The translations under genes were made by a program, and so were the position numbers. Of a DNA stretch of 64,000 bases, positions 1 to 11,899 are shown piece after piece. The number at the start of each line of letters is the position of its first letter. Within the stretch, counting starts at the first letter, position 1. Under the pieces are notes generated by a model, which worked only from the letters and a program-made list of their open reading frames with translations, was not told the DNA's origin and ran no database searches. Origin of the DNA: Pseudocercospora fijiensis CIRAD86 (taxonomy: Eukaryota; Ascomycota; Dothideomycetes; Mycosphaerellales; Mycosphaerellaceae). The DNA lies in the NCBI RefSeq assembly GCF_000340215.1, contig NW_006921541.1, forward strand, positions 2,019,527 to 2,083,526. Reading direction: 5' to 3'.

Positions 1-38
1 ATAACTAAAAATTCTAACGTGCCCTAGCCCTTATATAG

Positions 39-78
39 CGACGTCGCACGCTCCTACGTATTCGGCTTTGCGACGTCG
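39..78. repeat. Paired 8-bp palindromes, module A
   Basis: Two copies of the perfect palindrome CGACGTCG lie at 39-46 and 71-78, with starts 32 bp apart. The same pair with the same offset recurs at 8,808, 12,601 and 36,902. The 24 bp between the palindromes are not conserved. The palindrome has no CpA or TpG, so RIP would not erode it. Function unknown; a binding site for a dimeric protein or the end of a large element is inference. Confidence 0.7.
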
Positions 79-392
79 GTGCAAGTAGGTTTAGGCAGCT
101 CTATTAATTATGCGCTGTCGCACTATTGTGCCCTACTAACTAGGCTACAAAGTACGGCAAATCTGTCGTCGCCTCGGATAGACTAGTTAGTAGTCGCATT
201 TGACTTGTATAGGGTCTCTTTCTAAACCCTATCGGCTATATAGTATACGTACCTTCCTATATATAGACGCGACGTTATTCTAAACCGTTCTAATTGTAAC
301 TACGCTTAGGCTCGTAATAATCGTCGCATTCTCCTCTACACTTTTAGGATATCTTTTACTTTACCTTATAACTATACGTAGCTAGATACTAA

Positions 393-412
393 CCCGGCCT
401 GCAACGGCCGGG
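393..412. other. GC-rich hairpin
   Basis: CCCGGCC and GGCCGGG form a perfect 7-bp stem around a 6-base loop, followed by more GC-rich sequence (to about 435) in otherwise AT-biased DNA. The sequence around it (about 80-1,170) shows no readable gene. Confidence 0.5.
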
Positions 413-728
413 AGCTTCGGACGGGCCGCCGGCCTAATAAGAGCTATCGTAGCGCACAGCCGTGTTTCCGTATCGGGCTATAGCTAACCTTACGTCTTGA
501 ACCTGAATACTATAGAACGAACACCGATTGCCTAGTGCGGTTATCTCGTACCCTATGTTTGCGACAACGGAGCATCGAGACTCTTAATAAGCCTACTAGC
601 GATACACTCGGAATAGAGGACGGTGCCGACTGTCTCGTAGTGTTATACGAGGGGCTTGCAAGCGTTGTTTATAAGACTACTATACGTCTACCCTATTTAA
701 TAGACGATATATCTCGATATACGGTCTC

Positions 729-850
729 GCGAAGTCGGTGCTAATATAAAGACATAATCTACGCTTATCGTAGAGGCTTAAAGGCGAAGCCGGTGCTAAT
801 ATAAAGACATAATCGACGCTTGTCTTAGAGGCTTAAAGGCGAAGCCGCCG
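729..850. repeat. 55-bp tandem repeat, about 2.1 copies
   Basis: The motif GAAGYCGGTGCTAATATAAA starts at 731 and 786, and its first bases recur at 841, giving a period of 55 bp. The two full units differ at only a few positions, mostly transitions. It lies between module A and the first degenerate coding block. Confidence 0.75.
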
Positions 851-1169
851 CATTGCTATAGATAGATATCGGTTATAAGGGTTAATCTCTATAGAGGAAA
901 CTGCCTACAGCCGCTACAAATCTCCTTCTAGCTATCCCTTATCGCCGAAGATCCTTATTATCCCTCCTCTAAGCCAATCTACCGACTATATAGAACGACC
1001 TATAGCTCAATCTACCTCGACGTCTAGAGTAGCAGGTTACTCTATAACCCTAGCTACTACTTAACCTAACTCGACTACGTAGCCGCTAGCTCTTATACCT
1101 CTTACCGATTTGCAACTAGCTAAAATGCTCTACTTCGCGCGAGTCTCCGGCCGGCGCTATTCTAAGGTC

Positions 1170-2110
1170 CTTATTGTTAGCGACTATACTAATTAGGTTG
1201 CTAATTGCATTCGTAGCTTAGATCCGCCTCTAAGAGTAGTTTATGTCCTATAGACACTACTCTATCTATTTCAGACCGGCTCTAACACTATACTAGAGAT
1301 AGATCGGAACTCGTTCGCAGTAGCGATCTATCTAGGCCTATCGTTCCTAATAGATCACTACGGCCTTGCTGCTATACTTAAGTTACTTCGCAGATACCTG
1401 CAAAATAAAGTAGGCTAGGTTTTCGCCTTGCTACTAAATTACCTCCGTTAACCCGCCGGAGGCACGCTAGCGCCGTTCCTTAACGACCGAACACGATACC
1501 GGCAGGCCGTATATACGGCCGATATAGAGCTAGTATCCTATAACGGCATTTTAAGCGACGCTACTTTCGGGTCTAATATTAGTAACGTTCGTCTAGCAAT
1601 TATCCTAGCTACCTCTATATATAAACACTATTAGAATCCGGCTATAGTAGCTGCTATTAAGCTAGTCGTCCTACGGCTTAAGGGCCTGCTACGCTTGCTA
1701 ATACGTCTCGCCGAATACGACGATACCGAAGCTTAGATCGAGCTTTCTTACATTCGCCGCTTACGCGTATACGTAACCTACTAAACCGGCCGAGACGACG
1801 ATAGACCGTTCGAGTAAGCACGCTATATAAAGGAGAACGCTTAGCTAAGAACACAAGACTATTTTGTCTTATACTAGTATATAGAGGGCGATTTGTTCGA
1901 TTCGGAAATATTCTATGCGGAATATAGGTTTGCGCTACTTGTTAACGGGGTTTATCTAGCACTTAAGAAACAGCTTCTATTTATAGAGGGACAGACTGTA
2001 TGTAATATAGAAGAATATACTACATTGCGAGGCTAGCTCGACAATCTCCTCTTCCGGATAATTTTAACAAAATACGAACCTAGCGATTCCTATAAGGTCT
2101 AATAAGGTCG
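1170..2110 (+). pseudogene. RIP-damaged gene, unrecognised
   Basis: One plus-strand frame can be followed from about 1,270 to 2,110. It reads as protein-like sequence broken mainly by TAG and TAA in places typical of converted Trp or Gln codons. Visible stretches include 'LIDHYGLAAILKLLRRYLQN' and, later, 'FYAEYRFALLVNGVYLALKK'. The composition (mixed hydrophobic and charged, no long repeats) suggests a globular protein of at least 300 residues. I do not recognise the family. No ATG start or intron signal can be assigned with confidence because RIP converts ATG to ATA. Confidence 0.4.
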
Positions 2111-2639
2111 TATAAAAAGGTCTACCTATACTTGTAGTTAATAATAGGACGCACAGCTCTTAACAGCTAACTATTATTTCATACATTGAGACTTTAGCGG
2201 CCGATGCCCCGAGAGAGACGGGCAGCCTTACGCCTTATAGTCTAGCTAAGGAAACAGGCGACATAGGTTTCTACTCTAGGTCTTATAATTCCTAATCGTG
2301 AATTTGCAGAACATAGACCGGGCATCTTTAGCGCTAAAAGTCGCAATAGCGAGATCAGATACGTAGCTAATTACGGGATAAGTATATACTAGCAGATTGA
2401 AGTTAGCGGCGAGCGAGGCAAAAGCGGCATATAAGTAACGTCGCTACGATTAAGTTATTACTATTACGTCTCCTTTAGAAACGCAGCTACGATATACCTA
2501 TCTAGAGTATTATGCCTAGTCTGCTTAAAGCAGATTGTTAAGTATCTATTAAGGCCCTTTGCAGTTCGTCTAGGGGGCTATACTAGCCTTTAATCTGCAC
2601 GTAAGATATCGGCGAAGGTATAGACCTAAAGACCTCAAA

Positions 2640-4860
2640 TTACAATTTCTATACACGGAACATATACAAATTCTCTTCTAAAGCATCTAACCCGCATTTC
2701 TAGCTATACAGACTCCTCCTACAACGTTCTATCAAACAACTTAGCCTATAAAACTATAGCTTAACCGAATAGCAAGCTAAACATTACCGCTACTATACGA
2801 GCATAGGTAGATGCGATTCTAAACTGCCTCCTCCGAACTATTAGTAATGTCCCGTTCGTTATTGTTTACGAACTATCCGACGTAATAGCTACCGTCTATC
2901 TGCAATATATTAAGTATCGTGCTATTAGGAATTACTCTATTAGGCTAGCCCCTAGCTTCGATACTAAAGGCCTTACTTTCGCAAAAGGCCCCTAGGACGC
3001 TATTAACTAAGAGATCGACTCTAAACTCAAGCTCTATAGCTAAACATCGGACGCTATCGTTCTTTTAGGTTCCTTAGACCTAGTCTTCGCTATAGGTCTC
3101 CTTCGAGCTGTTCGAGCGCGTAGTCTCGTTAACTAGTCTATTAAGCTATTAGATTACGATTACAACATAGAAACTACGACCGAGGACTCATTTACCCCGG
3201 CGGCGCGATAGAAAGCAGATTGGAATTAGGAGAGTAACGAAGAAGGGTAGCATACTAGACGGAGGATCGGAAAGCGAAAGAGGACACTAGGCAAGGATAA
3301 AGGCCCTAGGCGATCTTAGTGCTCGAATATTAAATGCAATATAATAAACAAAGCATACTACGGTAGACTCTAAGGCTTTCTACGTTCAACTCGAATATAA
3401 CAAGACCGTAGTAACTATTCCGAACGCGCAGTAATTAAGAGCGTGCAGCGAGACGATATATATAGTTAGATAAGAAAAGTAACGCGTAATAGGCAGCCCG
3501 ATATTAGAATGTTGTATCGCTACCTTCCTACCCCTAAGCGTTACTTACTAGCGAGCTTCTACCTATATAACTTGTAGAGATATTTAATGTTAAGAGGAGT
3601 TCTAGGCAAATGCCCTAGTGCTTAACTACCTCGCTCGTATACTAATCGAAGATTAACCTAAGAAGTGCGGTCTAGAAACGTTCTATTCTATATATTCGAT
3701 TTCCGCGAACATTCGCCCTAACCCTACCCTAGCGTAATGTCGTCGAGAGTACATAGATAATCTAAAGGCACAGAGGAGGACTAACGCCTTGCTATATCTT
3801 AATATTAAAAAGTATACCGACCTAGCTCTATATCGCCTTAGAATCGATATCTTAGTATCTTATCGATCTTATTCCGGCTGCGGTGCTCCGTCGCTAGGAG
3901 AGATAGCTATGCTCGAGTTCTCCTCGAATCGACGTCTCTTCTAACCCGGAAGAGCTTAATCCTGCATCGCCTCCGAGCTACCGATAGGAGAGCCTTAGCT
4001 AGGCGGTAGTGTAACGCTAGCGAGTCGCTGCACTCTAGTCGAGAGCGCGACGTATTAGCCCTTAATGCGATCTATACGGACAAAGATACAGTCGTTCGAG
4101 AAGCCTAGAGATTGTAGTAAGTGTTATACGTTGTTACGATTCATATCGAAACTAGCGAGGCATATACCTCCTATAACTTCGCGGTACTAAACGTCTAGCT
4201 CCTAGAGGAACTTAAGCAGGTAAGAGAAACGCTTAGCCGGTAATGCCCGGCCCTAGCGCGTAGACGCTGCGAAACGATTCTACTAGTAAAAGTCTAATAC
4301 CCCTAGGCCTACGGTAACGAGAGCCGGTTGTATAATCTTCAACTCCTAGTCGACTTAGACCTCGCCTATTACCTAAACTGCTTTGCGAATAATGTTAGCA
4401 CGCTCGGGCGCGGGCAGTAACATAAACCGTAGATGCTACTTATCGGTAGAGAGGTCTATATCTATAGTCTCGGGCAGTGCTATCTGCTAAAGTATATCTT
4501 TAAGCAATCGACTACGCTCTATATATTCCTATCCTAGAATATTTTTTGCCTTATTTATTATCGTTTCCTTAGCGTCCGAGCCGACTATGTTATTAGCCTA
4601 ATCCGTAACCTCGTAACCGATAGGCGGGAAGGTTAGAACCGCTAGCTCCTTATAAGTCTCTTCTATATTTGAACGGGACTTTAGATAGTCGTAACGCGAT
4701 GAACGGTAGAACTAGGATAGGTTAGTATATAGGTAACGTTGGAAAGTTCAGCGCTCTTACTTTGTTAGGCGTATTAGAGTCTCTTATATACGAACAGCGA
4801 TCTTGTAGTTAGGAAAAAGGAAGAGGAAGCGGACGTAGGCGTTTATTAAAGTAGCGAGCG
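2640..4860 (+). pseudogene. Degenerate coding region, unrecognised
   Basis: Plus-strand frames with long readable stretches between isolated stops occur at about 2,690-3,260 (for example 'YLQYIKYRAIRNYSIRLAPS') and about 4,320-4,680 (for example 'YNLQLLVDLDLAYYLNCFAN'). Frame continuity between them is unclear, so this may be one long gene with indels or introns, or two genes. No domain is recognisable. It ends just before the inverted-repeat element at 4,879. Confidence 0.3.
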
Positions 4861-4878
4861 CTAAGCATTGAGGGTAGG

Positions 4879-5387
4879 TTAATTAATCGGGTAAATACTT
4901 AAATAGTACATATTAGTATAGGAATTACTCAAATAGGAATACTCTTACTAAAATAGTAAACATTGGTATAGGAATTACTTAGATAGGATTCTTCCTATTT
5001 CGCCTACTAATATTTTGAATATTAGTATAGAAATTACTCGGATAGGATTCTTCCTACTTCGCCTACCTATCGTCGCTTAGATATACGAAGAGCAGCAAAG
5101 GATAGTATCGTTGCTCGTCGTGTCGCTAGTCGTGTCGTATCGCTAGTCGATCGCTAGTAGATACGGAAAACCTATAGAATACGGAAAACCTATAAGTATA
5201 GTAGAAGGTCCTATCTCTATAATTTCTATACTAATGTTTCCTATCCGTATAATTCTTATACTAATATAAATGCCAATGTTGTTAAACTATACTATTTAAG
5301 AAATCCTAGGCTATGTTGCTAATATAGTCCTATTCGAGTAATTGCTATACTAATGTATACCATTTGTGCATTTACCCGGTTAATTAA
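4879..5387. mobile_element. MITE-like element with 20-bp terminal inverted repeats (copy 1)
   Basis: The left end (4,879-4,898) and the reverse complement of the right end (5,368-5,387) share the form TTAATTAAYCGGGTAAATRC, with only two mismatches, both RIP-type transitions. The interior has no coding capacity. It is filled with subterminal repeats of the form ATTAGTATAGGAATTAC in both orientations, plus a short run of TCGCTAGTCG-type repeats near 5,110-5,155. TTAA occurs at both outer ends, which may be part of the target site. Related copies lie near 22.3, 23.4 and 25.4 kb. This is probably a non-autonomous DNA transposon; superfamily unknown. Confidence 0.65.
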
Positions 5388-5609
5388 TAGTCTAAGCGTT
5401 CCTCGTCTCTATCGACTATCTGCATTGCACTACAATAGTATAATGCTCTCCTGTAGTAGTAGTCGTCTATAACAATAAAAGAAAAATTAGTTCTGCCGTT
5501 AAGGTGCTACGTTCTTAGAATTTCTCCGATCTAATCTCGTACAATAATTAGTAGAGTGCGCAACTCCCCTACCTCTTCTTGCACAATAATAGCTCACCCT
5601 ATTACTATC

Positions 5610-6300
5610 TCGATTCGTTACCGTCTTTTAGCCGTTACGCTAGGGTATTATTTAGAGTTTCTCTTTCAATCCTCTATAAAAGCTTGTACCTCCCTATTTC
5701 TAGGCTACTTCTTCCCGGCTAGACGCTTGTCTTTAAGCTTGTATGCGAACAATGCACTAGCTAACTCGCGCAGCTTATCCTCTTTGAGGCCTTTAGAAAA
5801 TGTCGCAAAATTAAGGATGTCCTTAGATACTACGACGGCTTCGAAGAAGAATTTATAGAGGAGTGAGTGTAGTCTAGCATATTCGCAAACGTAGTAAAAG
5901 CAGTCGGAGCAAAGTATATCGAGGCTACTTTTAGAATATTAGCACAAGCGCGTTATAATAGCATTGCGTAGGTTCTTGTCTTCTATAAACTTAGCGGCGA
6001 TATAGAGAGCACAGCAGCTACGTAGTATAGTGTAACTACAAGATAGAGCTAGCCCGAACGACTCGATGCTTACGTCTAGATTACGACGATAAACCTAGGT
6101 ATAGTACATTCGAAAATCGGCTTCCTCTATGTGTATTAGGTCTAGCGTCTTGTCGTCCCTCGTCTAGATCTAGCGGCCGTAGAATGCTTAGACTATACGC
6201 GAACTCTCTAGTGCGTACTCTTTAATTAGGACAAAGCGCTTGCTATCGCTGCCTACACGCATAGTAATAGTAGCCCCTACAGCTTCTAGGGAACTGCCTA
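5610..6300 (-). pseudogene. BTB/POZ-domain protein, RIP-damaged
   Basis: Read across stops on the minus strand, this shows the typical fungal BTB/POZ pattern. 'VGSDSKRFVLIKEYALESS' (near 6,265-6,210) matches the core 'VG.D.K.F.VHK..L...S'. It is followed by 'IHIEEADFRMYYT' and a Y-R-R-N-L-D segment (strand and helix 'F..YL.WLY'), then 'LYIAAKFIEDKNLRNAIITR' (the helix with 'F..D..L.NA'). A C-terminal helical part continues to about 5,610. Such proteins are usually small adaptors, often for Cul3 ubiquitin ligases, but fungal BTB-only proteins are mostly uncharacterised. Several stops fall where Trp or Gln is expected, so the gene is dead. The gene points towards the inverted-repeat element at 4,879-5,387. 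Confidence 0.6.
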
Positions 6301-7050
6301 AGTGTTAGTAAAGACCTAACGACTATATAAGCCTCTTATACTACGTACCGCTGCTGCTTATCGGTATTAGGTAGTAAGTAGGTATGCGACTCGGACATAA
6401 TATATAGACAGTGCTATACGATATATGTCTAGCCGTAATGCGGAGCAGAGTTAGAAGCAGAGCAGTGTTAAGGACGTAGAGTAGCGGGAGGAAGGACGAG
6501 AATAGATTGCTATTAGTACGATAGACCTCGCGTATTAAGGTAAGACACTACACTACTATACACCTGTCTAACTAAGTCTAATATATGAATTATATAGTAT
6601 ATAACATCCTTCGTTAGCCCCTTAGGCCTATAGGTCTTAAATGATAAATTTATACCCTATATGTCGGCGCCTCTATATCGCTATAGCGTACGTCTATATG
6701 CACTTCGCACGTATTAGATGTGTATGTTTAGTAGGGGGTTAGAGGGGGGGGGCGGACATTAGCTGTGTTAGTAAATGTTACGAGAGCGTGTCCTTAAAAG
6801 CTTTTAGGCAATACCCGAAGTAGAGCGGGAGCAGACTTCGTATCTAACCTCGAACTATAGCTTATTTACGGGAAGAGGGATAGAAAAGGCGGCGAAAGCG
6901 CATATTAGACTATAGCTTAGACGTTTAAGATTAACGTTCTATACGTGCACAATTGTATAAGATAAAACCGAATGTCGACTATTACTAAGGCCGGAAGATA
7001 CTATACAGGTTAGGATCGTATCGCAGAAGCTTATTATATATACCCTCTTT
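6300..7050. other. Intergenic AT-biased stretch
   Basis: No gene or repeat is readable here. The only notable feature is a run of nine G at 6,744-6,752, next to a smaller G5 run at 6,734. Confidence 0.4.
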
Positions 7051-8790
7051 TTCCTAAGTTCCCCTGCTTGCTATGCGCTAGCCTAATCTCTACTAAATAG
7101 CTTCGCGCAACACTAGCCGTGCTCTAAGTGCTATAGAGTTACTACCCTATACTTAGAGAGCCTTGTCTAAAGCTATACTTTTATCTTAAGTTAACGGGAA
7201 TAGACCCCTCTCGCCCTATTAAGAGCGCTTAGGCTCTACGTCCGGCTACGGTGTAGACGCTAATTAGTCTAGCGAGAGACTAGGTCTACGCGACGAGTCT
7301 CTATATCTACGCTTCGAGCACGATCTCCGAGTAGTAAGATATCGGTACTAAAATTCTTGTCCGCATTTCTCCGGGATGCTCCTTTTCGGCGGCGTCGTAA
7401 ACGAGGGGGCTAATACTCGTTATTATCGTTAACTATATTGCGCTTACGCGAGGTCCTAATATTAGATACGAACGCGTTTATAGTCGGAGGTAGCGTCGTA
7501 ACCTCTTCGTAATTAAGGATAGTAAAGGTAATGCCCTTTATAACGACGATGTAATCGAATAGGACGTATATAGCCCTAGCACATCCGAACTCGGCTACTA
7601 GTGTAGTCTAAACAAGCGCCCGAGCGGTATAAGGCTGCGTATTGTTAAGGTTCTTATACCTGCTAGACAAATCTTTAGTTGCGTACTAAAAGATGTACGT
7701 AGCCGCGCTTAGGTTTACTTCTCCGGCTGCTTTAATACGGAAGGCTCGCTAGACGATCGCACGGGCCTTAGCTAGATCGTCTAGTAGCGCACTTAGCTTA
7801 TCGGCTACCCGAGAGCTAAGGCGAGCTCCTAGATAATTGCTATCGCGATACTCTAGCTAGCTAGAGACGTCTGTCGCGTCGACATAGATCGGCTACTTAT
7901 CCTGCCTCTATCTAGGGTATATCACCTAAACGCGATAGGATCTATTACTTATCTACGTAAAATCTATAATCTCGTATTTATACCCTGCATCCTCTCTATA
8001 GACCTATCGTAGCAGCTTCGGCATTCTATTAACTCTATAACGCCGCACTATGTTTAGCTACGTATAAACTTTATAAAACGCTCTCGGCGATAGGACACAA
8101 GAGTTCTGCGCCTATCTATCGAGATCCCGGAAGCTAGGCTCTTATTCTATAAGATCGCTTAAGAGCCGCACCGTTCGGATCTTACGAGACCGGCACTATA
8201 TAGCGACCGCATCGGCACAGATATTTAGCTGCTAAGTAACGCGCACGTCTCGAAGATTCGTTAGATGCGATTCATCTTCTCTAATAAAGGCACTTTCGTA
8301 CGTTTATAGCAGCTACGCTTCTATCTCTAAACATAGATCGATATCGTATAACAGCTTTATTAATGCGCCTTAAACCTGCATAAACTTGGATTCGGGCTCA
8401 CTCTAAAGATGCCGCTATACGAGCCGCGCTAGATGATTCGTTATACGGCTATCTTACTAAATTTAGTCCTTGTTCTAGAGCAGGGCGCTAGGAAGTGCTA
8501 GCAGCGCCGCTAGTTCGGCTAAGGTAGCGATTACTATAGTTTCGTCGACTTCGGGGACGCCGCATCCCTATTTAACATTCTTAATAGTAGTATAAAGAGC
8601 TTTAATAAATTCGCCGACGCTCTAAGCCGTAGCATTCGTTAGGGTCGAGCTTATCTATCGATTAACGAGCGTAGTAATAGTAGTCCGATTAATAGCGACG
8701 AACGCTTTATATACGAGTTCGTAGTACGCTATCTTAGATAAAGCGGTTGCTAGGCTGTTATAAGAGCTCGGGTTCGGAGTAGAAGATAAG
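7050..8790 (-). pseudogene. Long RIP-damaged gene, unrecognised
   Basis: A single minus-strand frame can be followed from about 8,785 to 7,300 and probably to 7,050. It holds protein-like segments such as 'AYYELVYKAFVAINRTTITT' and 'GARLSSRVADKLSALLDDLA', and a basic R/K-rich tail near 7,380. At least 450 residues are implied. Stops are scattered and mostly TAG or TAA. I do not recognise a domain. The 5' end abuts palindrome module B. Confidence 0.45.
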
Positions 8791-8807
8791 CACTAGGTTA
8801 GGGTCTG

Positions 8808-8907
8808 CGACGTCGTATAATACGTAGCGTGCTATGCGGCGACGTCGACGCAAACAAGCTAGTGCCGATTTGGCAATAATCGCTTAAACTAGTACCGATA
8901 AGGCAGG
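8808..8907. repeat. Paired palindromes, module B, with a 30-bp-spaced direct repeat
   Basis: CGACGTCG occurs at 8,808-8,815 and 8,840-8,847 (offset 32). It is followed by two copies of CTAGTRCCGAT at 8,859 and 8,889 (offset 30), each continuing with a similar GGCA-containing stretch. The spacing of both pairs is close to three helical turns. Confidence 0.65.
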
Positions 8908-8909
8908 AG

Positions 8910-10240
8910 GATACACCTTACAGCAGGCTATATAGGTATTAAGATACAGTAGAGTTATTCGACGTTGCAAAACGGGTATCCTTTCTTACCGAAGGTAGAC
9001 TGCAATATATATACATTCTACTAGAGGAGCTTTAGGCCTCGTAGAATAGTTATTAGCGCTAAGGAAGTTTCTAGCGCTAGAGACCGTTTAGCACGATTTT
9101 CGAAACCTAACGTTTACAAGCTCGGACGCAGACTACGGCTAAAGGCTTTCGATACTACGTCGTTATATAGGCGGCACGAAGCACCGTATAGTATAAGGCG
9201 GCTAATCTTAACAAACTTAGGAATCCTAGATATTAACTAACGATACTAGTAACAGCTTAGTATTCGAGTACGTTGAACGCTAACTACTAGATCTAATATC
9301 TAGTAGAACTGCGTTAGCCGGTCTTAGGTGTCGGTCGCGAATTTGAATTCGACGAGCATTGTTAGAGATTAATATAGAGCGTCTTCGTAGGGTTCGTATC
9401 GAGAGCGAGTATCCTAGATATTGCACTCCTCGTTCTATTAAGATCTAGATATTTGCTAAACGCTCGATATTCGTTACTTGAAACCGATCTTTTCGCCGAA
9501 GGGATATATTCTCTACGTGCCCTCCCTTACACTTATCGATCGCGGGGGCAAACGTAATATACTCTAACCTATAACTCCTACGATCTTTTTGCTCTAATCT
9601 CTTATAAATTACTACGACTCTTGCTTTTTACATCGTTGAGATTCATTAGGCTAACGTAGTACTACTTATAGGGGTTATCTAGCGACCGAGGGTAGTTAAG
9701 TTGTCGAGCTGTACGATGTCGGATCGTAGCGCCTTTTTTTATTCTCTAGTCCCTCCTATCTAGAGAGTTAGTATACGACCTATAGCAATATATTACTTTA
9801 ATACCTAGTATTTGCGCAAGGCTTCGCTCTAGAATTTGCTCTATTCGTAATCGGCGCTATAACTACGATTAACAGCATCGAATAGATAATATAAGAGGAA
9901 AAAAAATATAATATATAGGACTTCTAGTCCCGAACACCGCTATCTAGCATTTGCGATATTAATATCGGCTACCTATTGCGAAACTATTGTAATTGCGCTT
10001 CGTTATAGTATAAAATCACATTTGCAAACGTTCTATCGGCTAGAGCTGCGGGAGGTCTCCTCCTAGTACGCCGAAATTGTATTGTAAGGTAATATACTCT
10101 AAGGAAGGAATTTCGAGAGATAGAATTTAGCAATCCGTCCTAATATACCTTCGAAAGCTTTAAATAGGCATTAATTAACAACTATAGTTAGAGGATGAAG
10201 TTTATTAACGGATGTAGACTATACCTTTAGGACATCTTAT
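8910..10240. other. Unassigned degenerate sequence
   Basis: Minus-strand frames between about 9,450 and 9,020 have fairly few stops, but two frames look equally open and neither gives a recognisable domain. The rest (9,500-10,240) shows no clear coding signal. I see no repeats longer than about 15 bp here. Confidence 0.3.
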
Positions 10241-10247
10241 ACGCAAC

Positions 10248-10272
10248 TAATCCCGGTTAGCTACCGGGATTA
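10248..10272. other. Perfect 10-bp inverted repeat (hairpin)
   Basis: TAATCCCGGT and ACCGGGATTA flank a 5-base loop (TAGCT). It lies about 190 bp upstream of the coiled-coil pseudogene at 10,440. It could be a palindromic binding site or a transcript hairpin; neither can be shown here. Confidence 0.5.
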
Positions 10273-10439
10273 CTTGCCTAGCTTCTGTCCTTTTTCTCTA
10301 GGGCTAATCTTCCTATAACCTATATACACATCGGCTTTTTACGTATCTCATCCTACCGTATGCTTCCTACAATCTTTTAAGCTTCTAGAGCATCTCTTAC
10401 ACGCTACTACACTCTTCAGGTTAAGCGTTAGCTATGTCG

Positions 10440-11890
10440 GCAACATTACAAGTTAGTAGTGGCGCCGCCGATGCGGACGTTAGTCGGATGCTCGTATTAC
10501 TCAACTACTACCGTCGTCTTTTCGTTCCGTACGAGCCGATTATAAGCTACTTACTACTCGTCCGCGCAAAAGTCTAGGAGTTCGAGCGCAGTTCTAAGCG
10601 CAACTTCCGAGGGAAGCTATAGCCGTTTCGTAGAGCTAGCGAGGCTGTATATGTAACGCTAGACCTTAGCGAGTACTCTTACGCTGCCTTTCGCCTCTAC
10701 TAAGTCTACCTCGACTCCGGTTCGGGCGATTTTGAGGCGTCCGAGAAGGACTACCTCTATCTAGAGACATTGGTTGATTCTGTTAGTATTAGTATTACCC
10801 TAGAAGATCGAACGTACTACAAGATAGCTATGCAAGCACTAGACCGCTTTGCGAAGCAAGTCGCCCCTTAGCTCTACGTAAGCAATACCGTCGACGTTGT
10901 ATTAAGCAAGTTATAGAATATAACCCAGATCGAGGATAAGGTATTCCTAGACGATCTCGCGCTTAGCGTTCGCTACGTACTTAACATCGGGCTTGCCGAA
11001 CAGGAGCTACGTACGGACTAGGCTCGCATTACCGCCGAAGCTTAATGCTCCTAGCTTATAGAAGATCTAGTACGAATGTAGGCGGAGCAAGCGTCTTTGT
11101 AGTCTAATAATAACCAAATGTAGGGACTGCTTAGACGCGAGGAACACATTGTCGCTACCGAGCGCGAGCAGCGCGATAAGCTATAGAATAGATTAGTCTC
11201 TATAGAGTTACACTTGCGCTCCGTATAAGTAGACGTATCTCAATTACGCGAGCAGAACAAGGAGCTAGCCGTAAAGGAGCAAGCTGCCCGACACGAGGCC
11301 AACAGTATAATAAAGCGGCTTACTCGAGTTCGGGCCGACATAGGCAGGCAGATGCAGACCTTAGAGCATATAGGTAGCACGGGAGATGCTCCTAGCCTAG
11401 CTGCCCTCGCGACAGTAGAGGAAGACGTTAACGTAAACAAGAGAGAGCGTTAGGCTAGTTCTTTCTTAGGCATATCTTAGAAACCCTAAGCTAAGCGTGC
11501 GCGAACGGCTAAGGGTACGTAGAAGGAGGGCTAACCGATCGTGTTCGGCGAGGCTAGAGAGCATTCCGAGGAAGACGAAGGAAGCTGTCTAGAGGACTAA
11601 GGCAGCGAGGATTAAGACGACGCTAGCCTGTTCGGCGAGGCCGCTAGGGAGGCAAGCGGTAAGAACTGAATTAGAAGATCTCTCCCTTCTACCTAGAGGT
11701 TTAAAGGCGAGCTAGATCGCGGGTCGGAGATTTACGCGGTACTAGGCCGCAATGTGAGACGGAGCTACGTAGTAGCTACACAGAAGGATAAGCATAAGGA
11801 CTATATTGTTAAGGGACACGTCTAAGGATCTATAGAAGCGCTAAGAGGTCTTTAATCGCAAGAATCGCACGCTAAATCTGCGCTAAATTA
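10440..11890 (+). pseudogene. Coiled-coil protein, RIP-damaged
   Basis: One plus-strand frame runs from about 10,440 to 11,450 with about a dozen stops, and degenerate coding continues towards 11,890. After an N-terminal globular part ('RMLVLLNYYRRLFVPYEPII') it becomes a long heptad-rich region (about 11,030-11,400). Its E, K, Q and L spacing ('VSQLREQNKELAVKEQAARH') is typical of a coiled coil. Many stops sit where Gln would fit the helix. Further on there is an acidic segment near 11,560-11,620. Function unknown. The arrangement resembles a structural or gag-like protein but no zinc knuckle is seen. Confidence 0.5.
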
Positions 11891-11899
11891 GAAGATATT

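Noticed and set aside
535..744. 69-codon plus-strand open frame
   Set aside because: No recognisable protein, runs into the 55-bp tandem repeat, and lacks extension on either side.
5556..5858. 100-codon plus-strand open frame
   Set aside because: Lies opposite the C-terminal part of the BTB pseudogene on the minus strand, which explains the region better.
11240..11440. 66-codon minus-strand open frame
   Set aside because: Shadow of the plus-strand coiled-coil pseudogene, whose heptad pattern is clear over the same bases.
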